Source: Apteryx mantelli | Taxonomy: Eukaryota; Chordata; Aves; Apterygiformes; Apterygidae | Assembly (NCBI RefSeq): GCF_036417845.1 | Contig: NC_090013.1 | Span: 5,001-69,000, forward strand | Direction of reading: 5' to 3' | Length of the DNA: 64,000 nt | Part shown: piece by piece, positions 22,140 to 35,300 of the stretch | How positions within the stretch are numbered: the stretch's first letter is position 1 | Layout of the letters: each line of letters starts with the position of its first letter | Program-made: the position numbers and the translations under genes | The notes under the pieces: model-generated | Told to the model about the DNA's origin: nothing | What the model saw: the letters and a program-made list of their open reading frames with translations, nothing else | Database searches by the model: none

Positions 22140-22550
22140 GCTGAAGGGAGACCCCTGGGGTGTACAGAGAGGAAAAGGGAGTATTCAGGGGACAAGAGAA
22201 CAAATCCAGAGCTGTGGGTGCAACAAAAGTAAAAAAAGGCAATGATCGAGCAAACAGTGACTCTGGGCGCACCAAAAAGCAAAGGGAGGGCCCTGGGGCA
22301 CACCAAGAAGCACTGCAGAAAACTCTGGGACAGGGGAGAAAGCTAATTGAAGAACTTTGGGGTGTGCTGCAAAGCAAACACAGGGCCCTGGGGCACACCA
22401 AAAGGCACACAGGGGGCTTGAGGGCAACCCAAAATGTGAATTGAGGGCTCCTGAGGGCATCAGAGGGCAAACACAGGGCTCTGGGGCAAACCGAAATACA
22501 AACAAAGGGCCTTGGTGCATACAAAAGGGGCCATAAGGCACATCACACGG
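22140..22550. repeat. Degenerate minisatellite
   Basis: Diverged repeats sharing GGGCCCTGGGGCACACCAAA, with a spacing of roughly 60-90 bp. The wording resembles the 81-bp array at 17690-19165, so the two may be related. Confidence 0.6.
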
Positions 22551-22953
22551 CTCGAAGTGGCTGATGGGACAGTGCCTGCAGGCTCCCCCCTTCCCCACAG
22601 AAACTATCTCCCAGCTCCAGGCACACAGGCCTCATCCCAGACACACGAGGGACATGGTAAAGTGCTGAAAGCAAATCTGGAAGCAGCCTGGGGACCTCAC
22701 GCAGCCCTGGAGGGGCCCTGGCTGCCCCCAGGATGATGGGAAATGCCACCGACACTGCCCCAAGGTCCAGGCAATGCAAGAGAAATTCCCCACAGCCCTG
22801 CGAACAGCACTGGGTTCCCTGGGAACCGCAGGGACGCCAAAGTACGAGGGACTTGGGGACCAGCTCCCAGCACCAGACACAATGTGTAACCTCCTCCCCT
22901 GGGCATCATCTTCAGGTAAAGCGATGGCAGGAACCACAGACATGAGTGCAAAG

Positions 22954-22973
22954 AATAAAGCAACTGTTTATTG
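22954..22973. terminator. Back-to-back polyadenylation signals
   Basis: AATAAA on the plus strand (near 22955-22960) and AATAAA on the minus strand (TTTATT near 22967-22972) lie within 20 bp. Either could terminate a transcript. The minus signal could end the unrecognised gene suggested by the exon-like segments at 25.6-26.2 kb. Confidence 0.35.
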
Positions 22974-23439
22974 TTTTACTGCACAAAAACAACACCTGGG
23001 CACGAGTCTGCCATACTTCCCCTTATCCTGTGACACCTGCAGAGTCATGACCGCACCAGCGTTCATCCATCTGTCAGGGAAGGGTCAGCTCCTGCTGCTG
23101 CCCTTGACGTGACAGGTGTCTGAGTAGCCAACAGCCTACCCCCTCTGCTTTTTCCTTCAAGGATAGGATCCAGCTCTGACAGTTGAGAGGAAAATGCCTG
23201 ATCTCACCTGCCTGCGCTTCTGCCCTACCCCAGACTAGAGCCCTGCAGGACACTTTCACAGTGCTCAGCTCAGCCGTCACATCACCAGTCTCGATGTGAT
23301 GGGCCTGCGCCACATGAAACCCAGACATCAGGTCAGCGCACAGAGCTGAACGCTGGGTACAGGGGAAGGTTACAAACCCCAAAGGAGGGTTCGCAGCCTG
23401 CTGCTTAGGCTTCAGGGCTTACAGTTTATTATCCAAGGA

Positions 23440-23730
23440 TTTAGCCCTTTTCGTTTATCAGTAAGCTGTAAACCCTGCACCCTAAGTGACAAACTGCAAA
23501 TCTTGGAATGCAAATGGTTGCCAAGGCTTTAAAATTTATGGATGAGGTTGGATTTTAAATTCTGCGCCCAGATTGCTAAATGAGCAAACTGTAAACTCTG
23601 ACTGATAAAGACTGAGCCCCACAAAATAAAGTAATACACCATAACCCCTGAGTGACAGACCCTCAACAACAAACTAAACAATAAACCTTAAGTGAAGAAC
23701 TTCAAACCCTCAGCTTTAAGCAAGAAACAC
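23440..23730. repeat. Degenerate A-rich repeat
   Basis: Loose repetition of words such as AAACCCT, AAGTGA and CAAACTG, at roughly 35-45 bp spacing. Too decayed to define a unit. Confidence 0.4.
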
Positions 23731-25619
23731 CAAAGCACCCATGAGCATGAGAACCATACAGAGAAGCCATGGGGTTTTGCCCACAGTTTAAGAAGTTTCC
23801 CCTTCATTTAGAAGGGTAGCAGAACAGGAAGACACGCACCAGAATCATGTGACAGTTGCTGTTTATAGGCTTGGTTTTAGCCACCATTCAAACGCGAGCA
23901 TGTGCAAGAATCATGCCACTGGATTGCACTAAGCTGCACTTCCACTGAACTGACCTGAAACACCGTAAGCACTAATTTATCTCTGTTACAAACAATCAAT
24001 ATTTTTGGTCCTCTCAGCTCCATGGGCAAACATCCACAGCCAGTGACACCAGTAACCACCGAGGGCAAAAACAGCTTCCACCTCCCAGCCCTGCTCACAT
24101 ACAGTGCAGCTCCAGGACTTAGCTGTGTCCATGCTGCAAGTCAGAGCTCGTCCTCCATGGCCAGCCGCAGATCTCCACAGAGCTCCCAGCTGTGACAATG
24201 CTCCTTCGACTGCCGGACTATGCTTCAGCAACTGCAAAGCAGCCAGAATGGTTACTGAGAGGCCAGGCAACTGCACAGCCCTCCTAGAACTACTCCCTAG
24301 TCCAAGGCCCGTAATTGTTTCCGCAGTTATGACTGATCCTCTGTGCTGCTTCAGTCACCCTCTCTGGCTCCGTTTCATCGCAAGGATGTCACAGCAACCC
24401 TCATGTACAGTCAGGCTCGGTCAGTCACCTGGCCACCTCCAGCCTTTGGTAGATGATACTCCTCAGGGAAACTGCCGCTGACAGACACTCTCAGAAAGCG
24501 CTGTCCAGCCAAGGCAGGATAAAAACTAAGGCCTCCAAAAACTCCAAACTCTGGAGAGACTGAGCTGATGGGAAACTGACTCTGGCCAGGACAGTGACAG
24601 GAGGAGGATTTTGCTTCACTCGCTCAGGCTGCCTAGTGGACAACACAAGTGGCCCAAGTCAGACAGACCCTGCTGGAAAGCCCTATGACACGACAGCGTG
24701 CCAGAAAGCAGTCGAGTGCAGGCCCCTGGAAGAGGAGCAGAGCAAGGCTGACGTAGGGAAGACACCAGCTTGCATAAAGGCAGACCTGACAGAAAAGCGG
24801 GCTCAATGCCAGCACCGCAACCACGACTCGAGCTGCACTGCGCGGCAGCCCTGTCTGCGCACAGGCGGACAAGACGCAGTAACTGCAGGCCACACTGACG
24901 AGTAGGACAGACGACAACAGCAGCTCCAGACCGCCCTACCACGAGCACCTGTCCTACCACCCGAGTACTCGGAGCCTCTGCTGCTCTCTGCCTCCCTGAC
25001 ACCTTCCTTCCCCAGGAGCCTCTTCACTGCCTACTACATCCCCCACCGCATCTCTGGCCCATTAGTGCCCCCCCACTGCACATCCACAGCCCTCTGGACA
25101 CAGAGTCCCTGCAGAGGTGTCTGACATGACCCGAGCCAGGCAGATCAATGGGACCCACTGGTCGCTGCTGGCACCGGACCGAGTGACAGGGAAAGAAAGA
25201 GAAGGATGGCGAGCTAGACAGAGGGACAGGGAGCGGAACCAGATGGATCCCGTCAGCCCGGAACAGCTCTCGCCACGCTCCAACCCCACTCGCCTGCCGA
25301 GCACGCAGAGCTCTCTCCGCACCGCTGTGCCCAAAGTCCACTTGTGGGCCTGCTTGCCTGTTTCCCTACAGCTCCAGGGTGCCTGCATCTGCCAGAGAGA
25401 GGGTGCACGCTCAAGTCCAGACTGGGGAGGAGCCTTGTGTTCAGTGACAGTATTTTACTGCTCCTTGTGCCTTAGCCCCTTTCAGATGCTTAACCCCAAT
25501 TTCTCTCAGCCCTTAACGACTTCAGTACGTTCATGGCACCTAGTTTTTCCACACTCTCCAATCTTCCTTGCTCTTTCCTGTCCTGCTCGAAAACCCTGCC
25601 AGACCCCATCTGTACTTAC

Positions 25620-25703
25620 ATGCTTCCTTAAAACAGTATCTCCGAAATCAACAAAATGGGATGAGCTGCTCCTCTTCAAGTTGCCGGCCCTCAGAATATT
25701 ATC
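25620..25703 (-). other. Candidate 84-nt exon, gene unrecognised
   Basis: Acceptor TTTGCAG and donor CAT|GTAAGT enclose 28 open codons containing SSSSHFVDFGDTVLRKH. Only one frame is open. It joins in phase with the 62-nt candidate at 25794-25855. I do not recognise the protein. Confidence 0.35.
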
Positions 25704-25793
25704 CTGCAAATGAATCAAACCACCAAGGTCACTGGGAGAGTCTCGTTTTGGAGCTTCCCCCCCTCCCCAAAGCTTTAACGACGGTCCCCTAAC

Positions 25794-25855
25794 CTGGGCA
25801 AATGTAGATCCTCCCTTAAGCACTGTAACAGTTTTTATTCTGGGGTCCTGAGTTG
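25794..25855 (-). other. Candidate 62-nt exon, gene unrecognised
   Basis: A pyrimidine-rich acceptor ending GTAACAG and the donor CAG|GTTAGG enclose a single open frame (TQDPRIKTVTVLKGGSTFAQ). The phase at its 3' end is 0, matching the next candidate exon. The phase at its 5' end does not match the upstream ATG candidate directly, so at least one exon between them would be missing. Confidence 0.35.
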
Positions 25856-26110
25856 CTGTTACATTAAGCAGCAAAGCAAGGCAAAGGCAGGTGGGGTCGC
25901 AGCTTACCCATCTAGCCACGAACATTCTTATTTGAGGCCTCACTGCTTTTTCCAGGTAAACAGACCAAAACAAAGCCCCAAAGAGGCAGCTGAGGCTTCA
26001 CACGGGCCTTGGGGCCCTGCCAGCAACAGCAATGCCATAGCAACTGGGCTACCAGTTGCTGGTTTTCCCCTCCTCCCCTGCTGGTCCGTGAATTGCGGCT
26101 TATTACTCAC

Positions 26111-26220
26111 AAGTCCGGTAAGGACGCGGCCGACCCTCCTATGGCCGAAGGCTCCTTGTCAGGACTGGGCAGAGAACCTTTCCGCTGGCGTTTGGAGTCT
26201 CCTGGCCGCTCTTGACACAT
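26111..26220 (-). other. Candidate first coding exon, gene unrecognised
   Basis: An ATG at 26220 opens 36 codons, beginning MCQERPGDSKRQRKGSLPSP, followed by a donor TT|GTGAGT. Upstream (27530-27760) is a CpG-rich segment that could be the promoter. The product is unknown. Confidence 0.3.
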
Positions 26221-26689
26221 GATAACTTGCAAAGGGCTGAGGGCGGTAGCCTGTAGTTCTTCACGGCAGCACTTAGTCATTCCCTGATGTTCTGAATGCC
26301 TAGGATTAACATGATTTATAAATACAAAAATACTACTGCTATAGGGTGTAAAGCCAAGCTAAAATTTGTAAATTAATCTGCTATTGTTAATAAAACTAAG
26401 CTATTATTACCTACTGCTAATACTCACACAATGCGTTGGGTTGGTGGGAGCTTTAAGACAAGGTACAGGAGTCCTGGGACAGGGTTTGGGGTGTTTTGAT
26501 TCTCTGGGATCACTGTGGTCTCGTTACACACGCCAAAGACGATCCCAGTGCAGTGTGAGGCCAGCAGGAGCCACATCACCATCTAGCAATGCTGGTGCCA
26601 AGTGGGTTGCAGGTCTGCCCAGTTGGGCCTCACTGTCTCTCCTAATTGATTCAAAAGACATCTGTGCTAATTTAGAATAAAGTACATTC

Positions 26690-27380
26690 AGGGACTAGAT
26701 TGCTGTTGTTGGGACAGGGTTTTGGGGTGGTTTTGGGGTTGTTTGGGGCTTTGAGACAGTCTGTGGAGGTGCTGAGGCAGGGCGTTGGGGTTGTCGGGGC
26801 AGGATTTGTGTGTGCTTTAGGGGCTTTGAGGAGCTAGTTGGTGGCGGGGGGGCATCTGCCCAGGTCCTCAGTGGGGGGAGCGGGTTCGCCGGGTGAATGA
26901 AGAGAGGGGTTGCCAGGAGGAGGTCAGGGTGGGGAGCCCATCCCAGAGGGGGCACTAAGTATGTATGGGTGCTGCATATGGCTGTCAGTTTTGCAGGAGG
27001 AGCCATGGGGTCCACAGAGGAGGAGGAGTCCATGAACTTGTGGGGAACCGTGGAAGAGGCATCAGGGAACTTGCCAAGGGCCCAGCATCCCAGAAGAGGT
27101 GTGTGGGACCCCTCTGTCCCAAAGGAGGAGGCATTGGGCTGCTGTGCCAGGGCCAGAGACATCCAGATCCCTGTGTCATGCACGTGTGCCTGGGGAGATG
27201 TCTGAGGCAACGTGGGACCCCGAGGCACGTATGGGATTATGGAGCCCCATGGCTTTGAGGCAGGTGTACAAGATGAGTGGGCTTGGGGAGGCTCAGCATG
27301 TGATCCGGTCAGTTGGTGCCCAGATTGGCTGGTGCCCACAGTCTGTGCCTGGCTGTAGGGGAAGCCTCAGGGTGTCTGGG
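26690..27380. other. Low-complexity G/T-rich stretch with open frames
   Basis: G/T-rich plus strand with a 214-codon Pro/Ser/Thr-rich minus frame (26695-27339) and several shorter plus frames. No domain, splice site or conserved start context is evident, so it is not called as a gene. Confidence 0.4.
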
Positions 27381-27529
27381 AGCGTCTTTCTTCTACCCAT
27401 CTTCTCACTTCCCTAATTACAATCCTCAAATAATTAAGTTGGAGCTGCGCTAATTGTGCCTCACTCAAATTGACCTTATAACTATTTGGCCCACTGGTCT
27501 TAAACTTTTCTGACTTACCAGTGCTCTCG

Positions 27530-27760
27530 GGCGTGCCTGCCGCAACAGGAGCCGTCCTCCCGCGGACACCGCGCCACAAGCCCGCTCCGGGCCCACCTGC
27601 CTCCCCGCTCCTGCGGACCGCGTCCGCAGGGGCGAGCGCTGGGGAGGAACCACGGCCCTAAAGGCGACACATGGAAAAGGGAAAGCCCTGCTGCAGGGCG
27701 CATGCGTAAGGCAGCAGCCCGCCATCGCTCCTTCCTTGTCCCTCTCAAAGCCCAAGGGAA
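27530..27760. promoter_or_regulatory. CpG-rich segment, possible promoter
   Basis: Dense CpG, including the inverted pair CTGCGGAC and GTCCGCAG around 27611-27630, in otherwise ordinary sequence. It could be the promoter of the unrecognised minus-strand gene whose candidate exons lie at 25.6-26.2 kb. Confidence 0.4.
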
Positions 27761-28150
27761 TAAGCACTGCCGGGAGCAAAGTTTAACTCTTACCCTACTT
27801 ACGTCCCACTTGCAATTCAGCTTCAGTGAGAAGGAAAAGAAGAACACCCCAAAACCCAAGCTTCCTGCTCACAAAAAAAAAAAAAAAAAGCTGTGAAAGC
27901 AAGCATGCTTTACATACTACTGTGTTTCAGCGCTGGCTGCAAACCCAATAAAGTGGCACATGACCACCAAAAACCAGCCTGGAAGTGAGAGGGGCAGAGA
28001 CAGGGCCCCACATCACAAAGCCGGGCCCAGCCAGCAGCAGCCCCCGGGCCGCAGCAGCGGCCAGAGTGGCCGCGCCAGGCCCTCGCGCAGCCGGCAGCCC
28101 GGACGCATCCTGAGAAACCAGAGACGAGTGCTGTAGAAGAGGTAATGACT

Positions 28151-28156
28151 TTTATT
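28151..28156 (-). terminator. COLGALT1: Likely COLGALT1 polyadenylation signal
   Basis: TTTATT on the plus strand, AATAAA on the minus strand, about 1.15 kb past the COLGALT1 stop. It is the first canonical signal I found downstream, so the 3' UTR would run from about 29302 to about 28130. Confidence 0.55.
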
Positions 28157-29302
28157 AGACTGACACTTTCATTGGGGGGGGGAGGGGGAAATGCTAGCTC
28201 TTGAGCACACAACCCTTCAGAAACGGGAGGCGTTCCTAAGTATTTTGGAGGTAGGTCTAATTTCTTTTTCAGGACGGAACTGACTGTGTTCATACGGGAA
28301 ATGCCAGGCAAATCGTAGGATGTTCAGCCTCTCCCCCTCTGGCTTGCAATGCATCGTGCATCACGGCTGACTCCAGCCACTAACCGTAAGTTTAGTAGTC
28401 TTGCTTTCAGTAGGAAAAGTCAGTGGTCCCACTCCAGCTCACAGGACATATACCCACAATACAAATAGCAATGACCTCCCTAAGAAGAGACCGAGTAGGG
28501 AAAGGGTCACATTGAGCAAACAGACCTAGGGCTCCTCCAGGTCCTGAGAAGCTTAGGGTAGGCAGCCACAGGTTTCCAAAACTGCTGCCCATACTATAAA
28601 CCAACTTCAGCCTCCAGGGCTGTGAAGCATCTCTACAATAAAATACTTAAAAAATGAGTTTGAGCTCAACAGAGTTCAGCTTGTGCCGTGCTCCTTCCCC
28701 AGGCGCTCTGGGCTACTGGTGAGAAAACGGGACTGTTCAAGTCATAGCCAAAGATTTATAAAAAGAGGAAAAATATCTCTCTTATACAGAGAGGGATCTT
28801 CAGCTTGTGTCAGGGAATTTCGTTAGCTATAATCTACAGACCTGGCTGCATTTTACCATGTTTTTCCAACACTTCAGTCAACATCAATCACAAGATACAT
28901 TCCCAGCACAGATACACGTATGCAGCAGCACAAGCCAGAAGACAATTTTCCTATTGAGTACCAACTTCCAAAATGGAAAAGAAAGCATTGACATTACAGC
29001 AGTCGCCTGCATAAGGGTCTCGGCACCAAGGAGCGACAGCTGAAAGGAACCACGGAGTGAGCCTGGCCAAGTTTCTTCAGCATTCTCCTCCTCGCATCCC
29101 AAAATACTGGAGGTCAGCAGGGCTTCAAACATAAACCCTCATCAGCTTTGTCACCTAACCATCCTTGAACAGAGAACGAAGCCCCAGCAATCCCCCTACC
29201 TCCCCCCCGCAGAAAGAATGTTATACCTTTTCTCGTCATCTACCCCCGCTCCTCCCTACAAGCCAGTCCTTTTGTCCATCCCCTACAGTAGGCTTGATCT
29301 GG

Positions 29303-32300
29303 TCATAGCTCATCTCGAGCTGTACTGTCAAGAGGGGACTGTAGCACATCTGAGTTCTTGGCCTCATTTCTCAGCTCCTGCTGCTCTTTCATTTTCTGGG
29401 ACTTGGCACGATCCCAGTCAGTCTTTATTTTCTCATTGTTCCACACCACTGAGGTCTCCGTGTCACTGATGTAGCCATCATCACCGGTATAGTGAGTTGG
29501 ATAAACTAACAGTGGCTCCACTGAAAAGGCCAGCAAATTCCGATTTTCAAAATGCTTCATGTAGTCAGAGCTGTGCACAAAACAGAAGAAAGAAAGAAAG
29601 AATAGCCTCATATGTCCCACATTCACCTTACAGTCCACCTCCAGCCTTAATTTACCCTGCGCAGCACATCATAACCTGCTCGACCTTTCGATCCGCAGTC
29701 CCTCCAAGGGAGGGACACCAGCAGAACACTATGATCCCTTCAGGTCCAGTTCCCAGCTACTTCAGGCACCTGCATAACTGAGCCCCTTCTTCGGAAGTAC
29801 TGCCTTCCTGCAAACCCCTTCTTTCTCCCAAAGAAGGGCAGCAGCAGCTGCAGAAGATCTGGTAGCTTTAGGAATTTAGAGCTAGTCAGATGTTTGGAGG
29901 TCAGCGTCAAATTTCTCTGCACGCTCCAGCCATATCTGAGCTCTGTGGGGGTCTGACCACATTATACAGCCACGTAGAGAGGAATTATCACGTGTGACAG
30001 CACGTCCAGAACAGCTACTGAATGCTATCCAGAGGCAGGTAATATCCAGCAAGAGCGTCTAAGGGCAAAGGCCCAGACTAGGGCAGATGAAACAATTGTC
30101 AGCCTCCTCCCAGTGAGGCGGCTTCTCAACTCAGGGAAGAATCTGCTGCAGGTCTGCTTGCCGCAATACAACGGCAGAGATTTTAGGAACTGCATCAATG
30201 GGCAAACTTAGGGACCAAATCCCTCTACAGACACCAAGCCACCCCGCTGCGGAAGGGTTACGGCATGTCCCTTTTGCATGTGCTTCTAGCAGAGCGCACA
30301 GCCATTTAAGTAACTCAGTAAATTCACTGTGCGGCTCTGAACATAGTTAGAACAGCATAGGAGTTCCAGTTTTGACAAAATACAGCTATTATATGAAAAA
30401 CTAAAAATAGGGGGAAAAAAAGAAATGGAAGAAAAAAGCCCTACGTAGGCCTCCTTTTTCAACAGACATTTGAAAGCTTTTCAAAAAACAAATGAACAAA
30501 ATCAATCCCTCTCAAGGCCCGAGGAAACTGAAAAGATCCGCAGACACAGTATCCCCAGACCAAATCTACAGGTTACTATCAAAATGAGTCACAGTCTGGG
30601 AAACAGAAGGTGCTTCTGAATTTGTTACGAGGTAGACAAAGACTATGTCAAGAGCCTTTCTCCAGGGGAAACGGACACCAACTCTGGAGACATTCTCAAA
30701 CTTGCAAAAGGAGCACTTGCACTGGAGCTCTGCCCATGGCAAACATCTTCCTCAAAGTGCAATTCCCAAGATGTCTGTCACTAACCCACCCCACCTACCG
30801 ACACCGGCAGAGGCCCCCTGAGAAGGCAGTTCAGACTCACACAGGATGCTTGTCAAACATGACCGGAAGAAATTCATCAACGGGTAACATTTTGGAGAGC
30901 GGCTCAGCTGCCAGCAGCTTATGAGCTCCCTGTAGTGAAATCACATAGGCCAAAGTCCAGTAGGAATAATCGGCTTCCACGAGGTTCCGCACGTGAGGCA
31001 CAGACTTTTCAGGATGCTCTACCTGCATCCGCTTCCTCCCAATGTAACTGCAAGAGGAGAGGAAGGTGCAAAATTAAGTCTCCTTCTAGAAACACATTCC
31101 AGCTCTGCCAGGCTCTGAGCTAAGAGGTGCCAGGTGAAACACAAGTACCTGTGCGACATGAACAGCAAGAGCTGAGGGCGGCAAGACTTGGACAACCCTA
31201 GTCTCTACAGTAATTCACTACAGGTAGAGAGCAGAGGAGCCAGGTGCTTATACACCACAGGGAAGAAACTTCCCAGCTTAATAAAAGAATTGACTTTCTG
31301 GCAGGCAGGGTGCGCACAGTTTCAACAAGACGTTCCATGGCAGAAAGAAAAGGCATAACCCTCAGCAAATTGCCCTATGCTGTGACCAAAAAGCACAGCT
31401 TCCAGGCGCGAGTGCAAAGGAGCTGACAGGGAAAGAGTCTCAGCTGCTCCCAAGTTTGCCAGGATGCCATTTGTCTCCTCAGCTGGAGCTCTTTCAAAAC
31501 AGTCTCCCCCTCCCCACAATCTTTTTCCTTGAATACCTATAAAACTGTGTGACAACCACCAGAAAGAGAAGGCAGGTTCGTTTTGGTTTTCTTAACCAGT
31601 TATATGCCTCTCCCTTAGAGCACAAGCCTTTTGTGGCAGTAATATATGGCAGCAAATGCATCATTGCAGAAATCATTACTTATGCATTATGAGGCTCCCT
31701 CTCATAATTATAAGTTTGACTTTTCAATTTTCTGTACTTACATCAGATCCCAGTCCAAACCCTCCTCTTCCAAGTCATACATGAGATTCATCAGGCGCCG
31801 TTTGAAGAAGATCTCAAAGCGCAAGTCATCCTCAAACACTACTGATTTCTCCAGCCCCCTCTCAACAATCTGGCAATTTAGCAGAAGATTTTTTTTTTAA
31901 AGGCAAGTCAAAAAAAACCCCAACACTGACTGCCATGCTTCTCTCCTTCCGGCTCAAGACCTCTTCCTATTTCTCCCGCTACTGCAATAAAGACTAGAAA
32001 CTCTAGAACCAACAACAGTGCAGGGACCTGCAGAAATGGCAAATCAGTCTCATCCCTACATTTTGCCTTCTCAAGACAGCTACAAAATACAGGCTCCCTT
32101 TCATTGTCATCAGGATTAGGAACTCGTCCAGTTACCAAGAGCAGCCAGACAGAAGCCTAATTTATAAGCCAGCCTCCACACACATCCTTTTCACAACTTG
32201 TGGTGCGATCCAATAAATCATTCTCCTAATACTCATGCCAATCGCGTGGCCAAAAAAGCACCTGCAGATATCCTTTCTCTGACAAAGCAGGGACAGTGCT

Positions 32301-35300
32301 TTCTCAAATGTCTCAAGCGGACACTTCTCCCACATCTTTCCCCTTCTCCTCATCCACAAAACCTATGTCCATGCTTGTCCTTTGTGCCCTTGCAAACCCA
32401 CAGCAGAGGGACCATCAGCGATAGTTTGACACATTGCAAGCATATAGCCAGTGAGTGCTCTTTCGTGCAGAAGCACCAGGACACCCAAAGCCCTCTTTAG
32501 AACAGTTTCTCATTCGCTCACTCACCTCCTTCCAGATCTTGTAGTGACTGAGGAAACAACCCAACTCTCCTTTGGTGAGTGGACGGCCGTGGTATGGATC
32601 CTTATAACCTGGCAGCATTTTAATTCCCAGAGCTTCTACCTCACTGCTGTTCATAGCTCTGTAAACCAGCAGAACAAGGGTTAGCACCTTCCTATTAAAC
32701 AGGAGACAACCGCCAGATTTGGATCTCGGATGAAACTTTCCTCCCAGGCAATCCCTAAGCCATTTCTACCGGTCTTCCACAAAGAGAATCAAACCCAGGC
32801 CTCAGGACTCTCGCTACCCTCAGCAAGTTTATGCAGGACACAGGCAGCCTGCGTCACTATAATACGGCAATGGCTGGCAGAGCTACTCAGCCAACATCTT
32901 GTTGCCTTCCCCTGAGGCTGTGCGCATGCACACAGAAGAGATCAAAGCATCCAAATCCAAGTGCTATTCACCAAATCTCCAATCACAGCATGATGGGGAG
33001 AACGGAAGGAGAAAAGCCCCACAGTCCTTGACAGACTTCTTTGGGCAGAGCCCTTTCAGATGGGACCAGGAGGCACCAGTGACAAAATCCGGCTCCTCCT
33101 CCTCTTCCAAAAGCACCATTCCTTTGAAATGTATGTTGCCATCCTCCATCCCCTCCCACCGAGTTCTGTTTTCCAGGGACCCTTCTTGAGATGTCCCAGC
33201 TCCTTCTATGGCCGGGAATTGTACTGGCACGAGCCGGATCCTTGGGACTCACTTGCCATCCACTGCTTCAATGATTTTGCACTCGATCTGCTGCTCGTAC
33301 AGTGTTTGCAGCATTCGGTCTCGTCTATCTGTCCGGCGCTTCAAGTTAATCATGAAAACCTGAAAACAGAAAGTCTGCTGTCACAAATGTGCAGGGATGT
33401 TCCTGCTGTACGGGTGAAGATAAAGACTAAGCGGCGATCCTGCCACATTCCGCCTGAAACTCAAGGGCAGAGACAGCCAGCGCTCACCAACAGATCCATC
33501 CAGACCAGTCAGAGCACCCGTGACCAAGAGGGTAGCCCACCAGCTCAGTTCAGGCAAGCTAAACGTCATTCCTCATCTCAATGCCACAATCATACAGAGC
33601 AAGAGCACAGAGCTCACCTCATCAAAGCCCATCTTGTCAGGGATCTTGGGTGGGACAGATACATATTGCGAAGGCTTTGCTGGAGGGTTCTTCACTAAAG
33701 GCAAACAATAAAGAAACCCGTTTGCATTCTGTTTTATTCGAAGCATTTATTCAAAGCACATAGACACAATCAAGGGATCTCCAGCAGTGGCACCAATTCC
33801 TTGTAGGGTGCAACTATGGCTACACAAGGACAACTGCTTAAACATAATCAAATACAAACAGTCCTGTTAGCCTACTGGGGATGGAGAAAAAAACAGCACG
33901 ACCCCTCTTCTGTGACCTTCACCTCTTTTTTCTGCTGCCAGAACAGCAAAGCACCCAACTGCTAATACTAAGTCAATCCCCCACACACATCCAGCAGGAA
34001 AGATATGCTTAGCTTTTACTGCTGATCGACCAAGTTACTATATTATACTTTCATTTTTTATTCACCTCAGACTTTTCCTCTTCATATAAGAGCTTTCCAG
34101 CCTCAGATCTATGAGCGAGTAAGAGAACGTTTGAACAGGAGACCATTGACTAGAGTTGAATTTACAGAAATATTCTGCTTCTGTGGACAAGAATGAAACT
34201 TGTGAAACATGAAGGAACACACGCAGTCTGAAAATGGCCAAAGAAAACTGCAAATAAACCTCTGGCATCAGAGCCTCAGATTTACAACACTGTTACAAAA
34301 CAACGTTGGCTCGAGACCTGGGCTACCTCTCCTGAAATGTTCACACTTAAAAAGATGTTCCTTCATGCAACTCAGTCCCATCCTTTTAAATACTAGCAGA
34401 GACTCTACTTTCGTAAAAGAACCGTTGTGCAGACAAGACCAAACAAAGATATACTGTGAACCTCAGGCAGCGGGATACCCAAGGGAGAAGAGAGAGTACA
34501 GCAAGCTCCAAAATACTCCCCTCCCCGTACTGTAAACATGAGACTTCAGAACACTGCTTGCGTATGCCAGGGCAAGAGCGTGCTGCCACAGAGACCTTCC
34601 TGAGACCAGAGGCTGAGGAGAGGAAAAGCTGAAATAGAAGTCAGTGGAGCCAACTGCAATCCAGAGAGACCACAGGCCTTGCAAGTTGGGAGGGGAAAAA
34701 GCAAAGTGAGAAGATACAGTCTCTGCTTTCATGCGGCACAAAAAAAATAATAATTACCCAGATGTCAAATGGCCTAGCTATACCACCCCCTTCACACCTA
34801 CAGGAGACACCAAACCTCCTTCAGGGTTATTTTCGTAAGGCACAGATCAGTTCTGAATGTGCTGTATTAACTATTCCTCCCTTAACCTCTTCCTCCAATC
34901 ACCCAGAAATCCAAGAGGGTTGAAAGACTCAAAGGCATACCCCAGGAAAGCAGTACACCTTGAACACAGCACAGAGCAGATCTGAACTGAAATTCCATAG
35001 ACCTCAGTTCCACCCACAGCAGTCCCAGTACCACTTACCCATGATCTCTAGCTGGACATGCATGAAACTCTCCATCTCATCCCGCAGGGTGCTGTGGGAT
35101 CTTAGCGGCACCGGAAGAAAGCCATAAACTTCCTTGTTACAAACAAACATCTGGACTTCTAAAATTAACACACATGTATAGCAAATAAAACACTGCTCAA
35201 CTCCCACTCCTTCACAAATCCAGCCCATTACAAGACTATAAAAACATCCTTCAGACTGAGCTAAAGAGAAACAGTAGTATGCCATTACCCACTAGCTCAC

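Larger units (their letters stand above)
22550..25600. other. Subtelomeric spacer, little recognised
   Basis: No gene model can be supported here. Minor features are the back-to-back polyA signals near 22960 and a degenerate A-rich repeat at 23440-23730. Open frames on both strands up to about 198 codons (25117-25713) lack recognisable domains. Confidence 0.45.

Noticed and set aside
26695-27339. 214-codon Pro-rich minus frame
   Set aside because: Low-complexity composition, no recognisable domain, no matching splice or promoter evidence.
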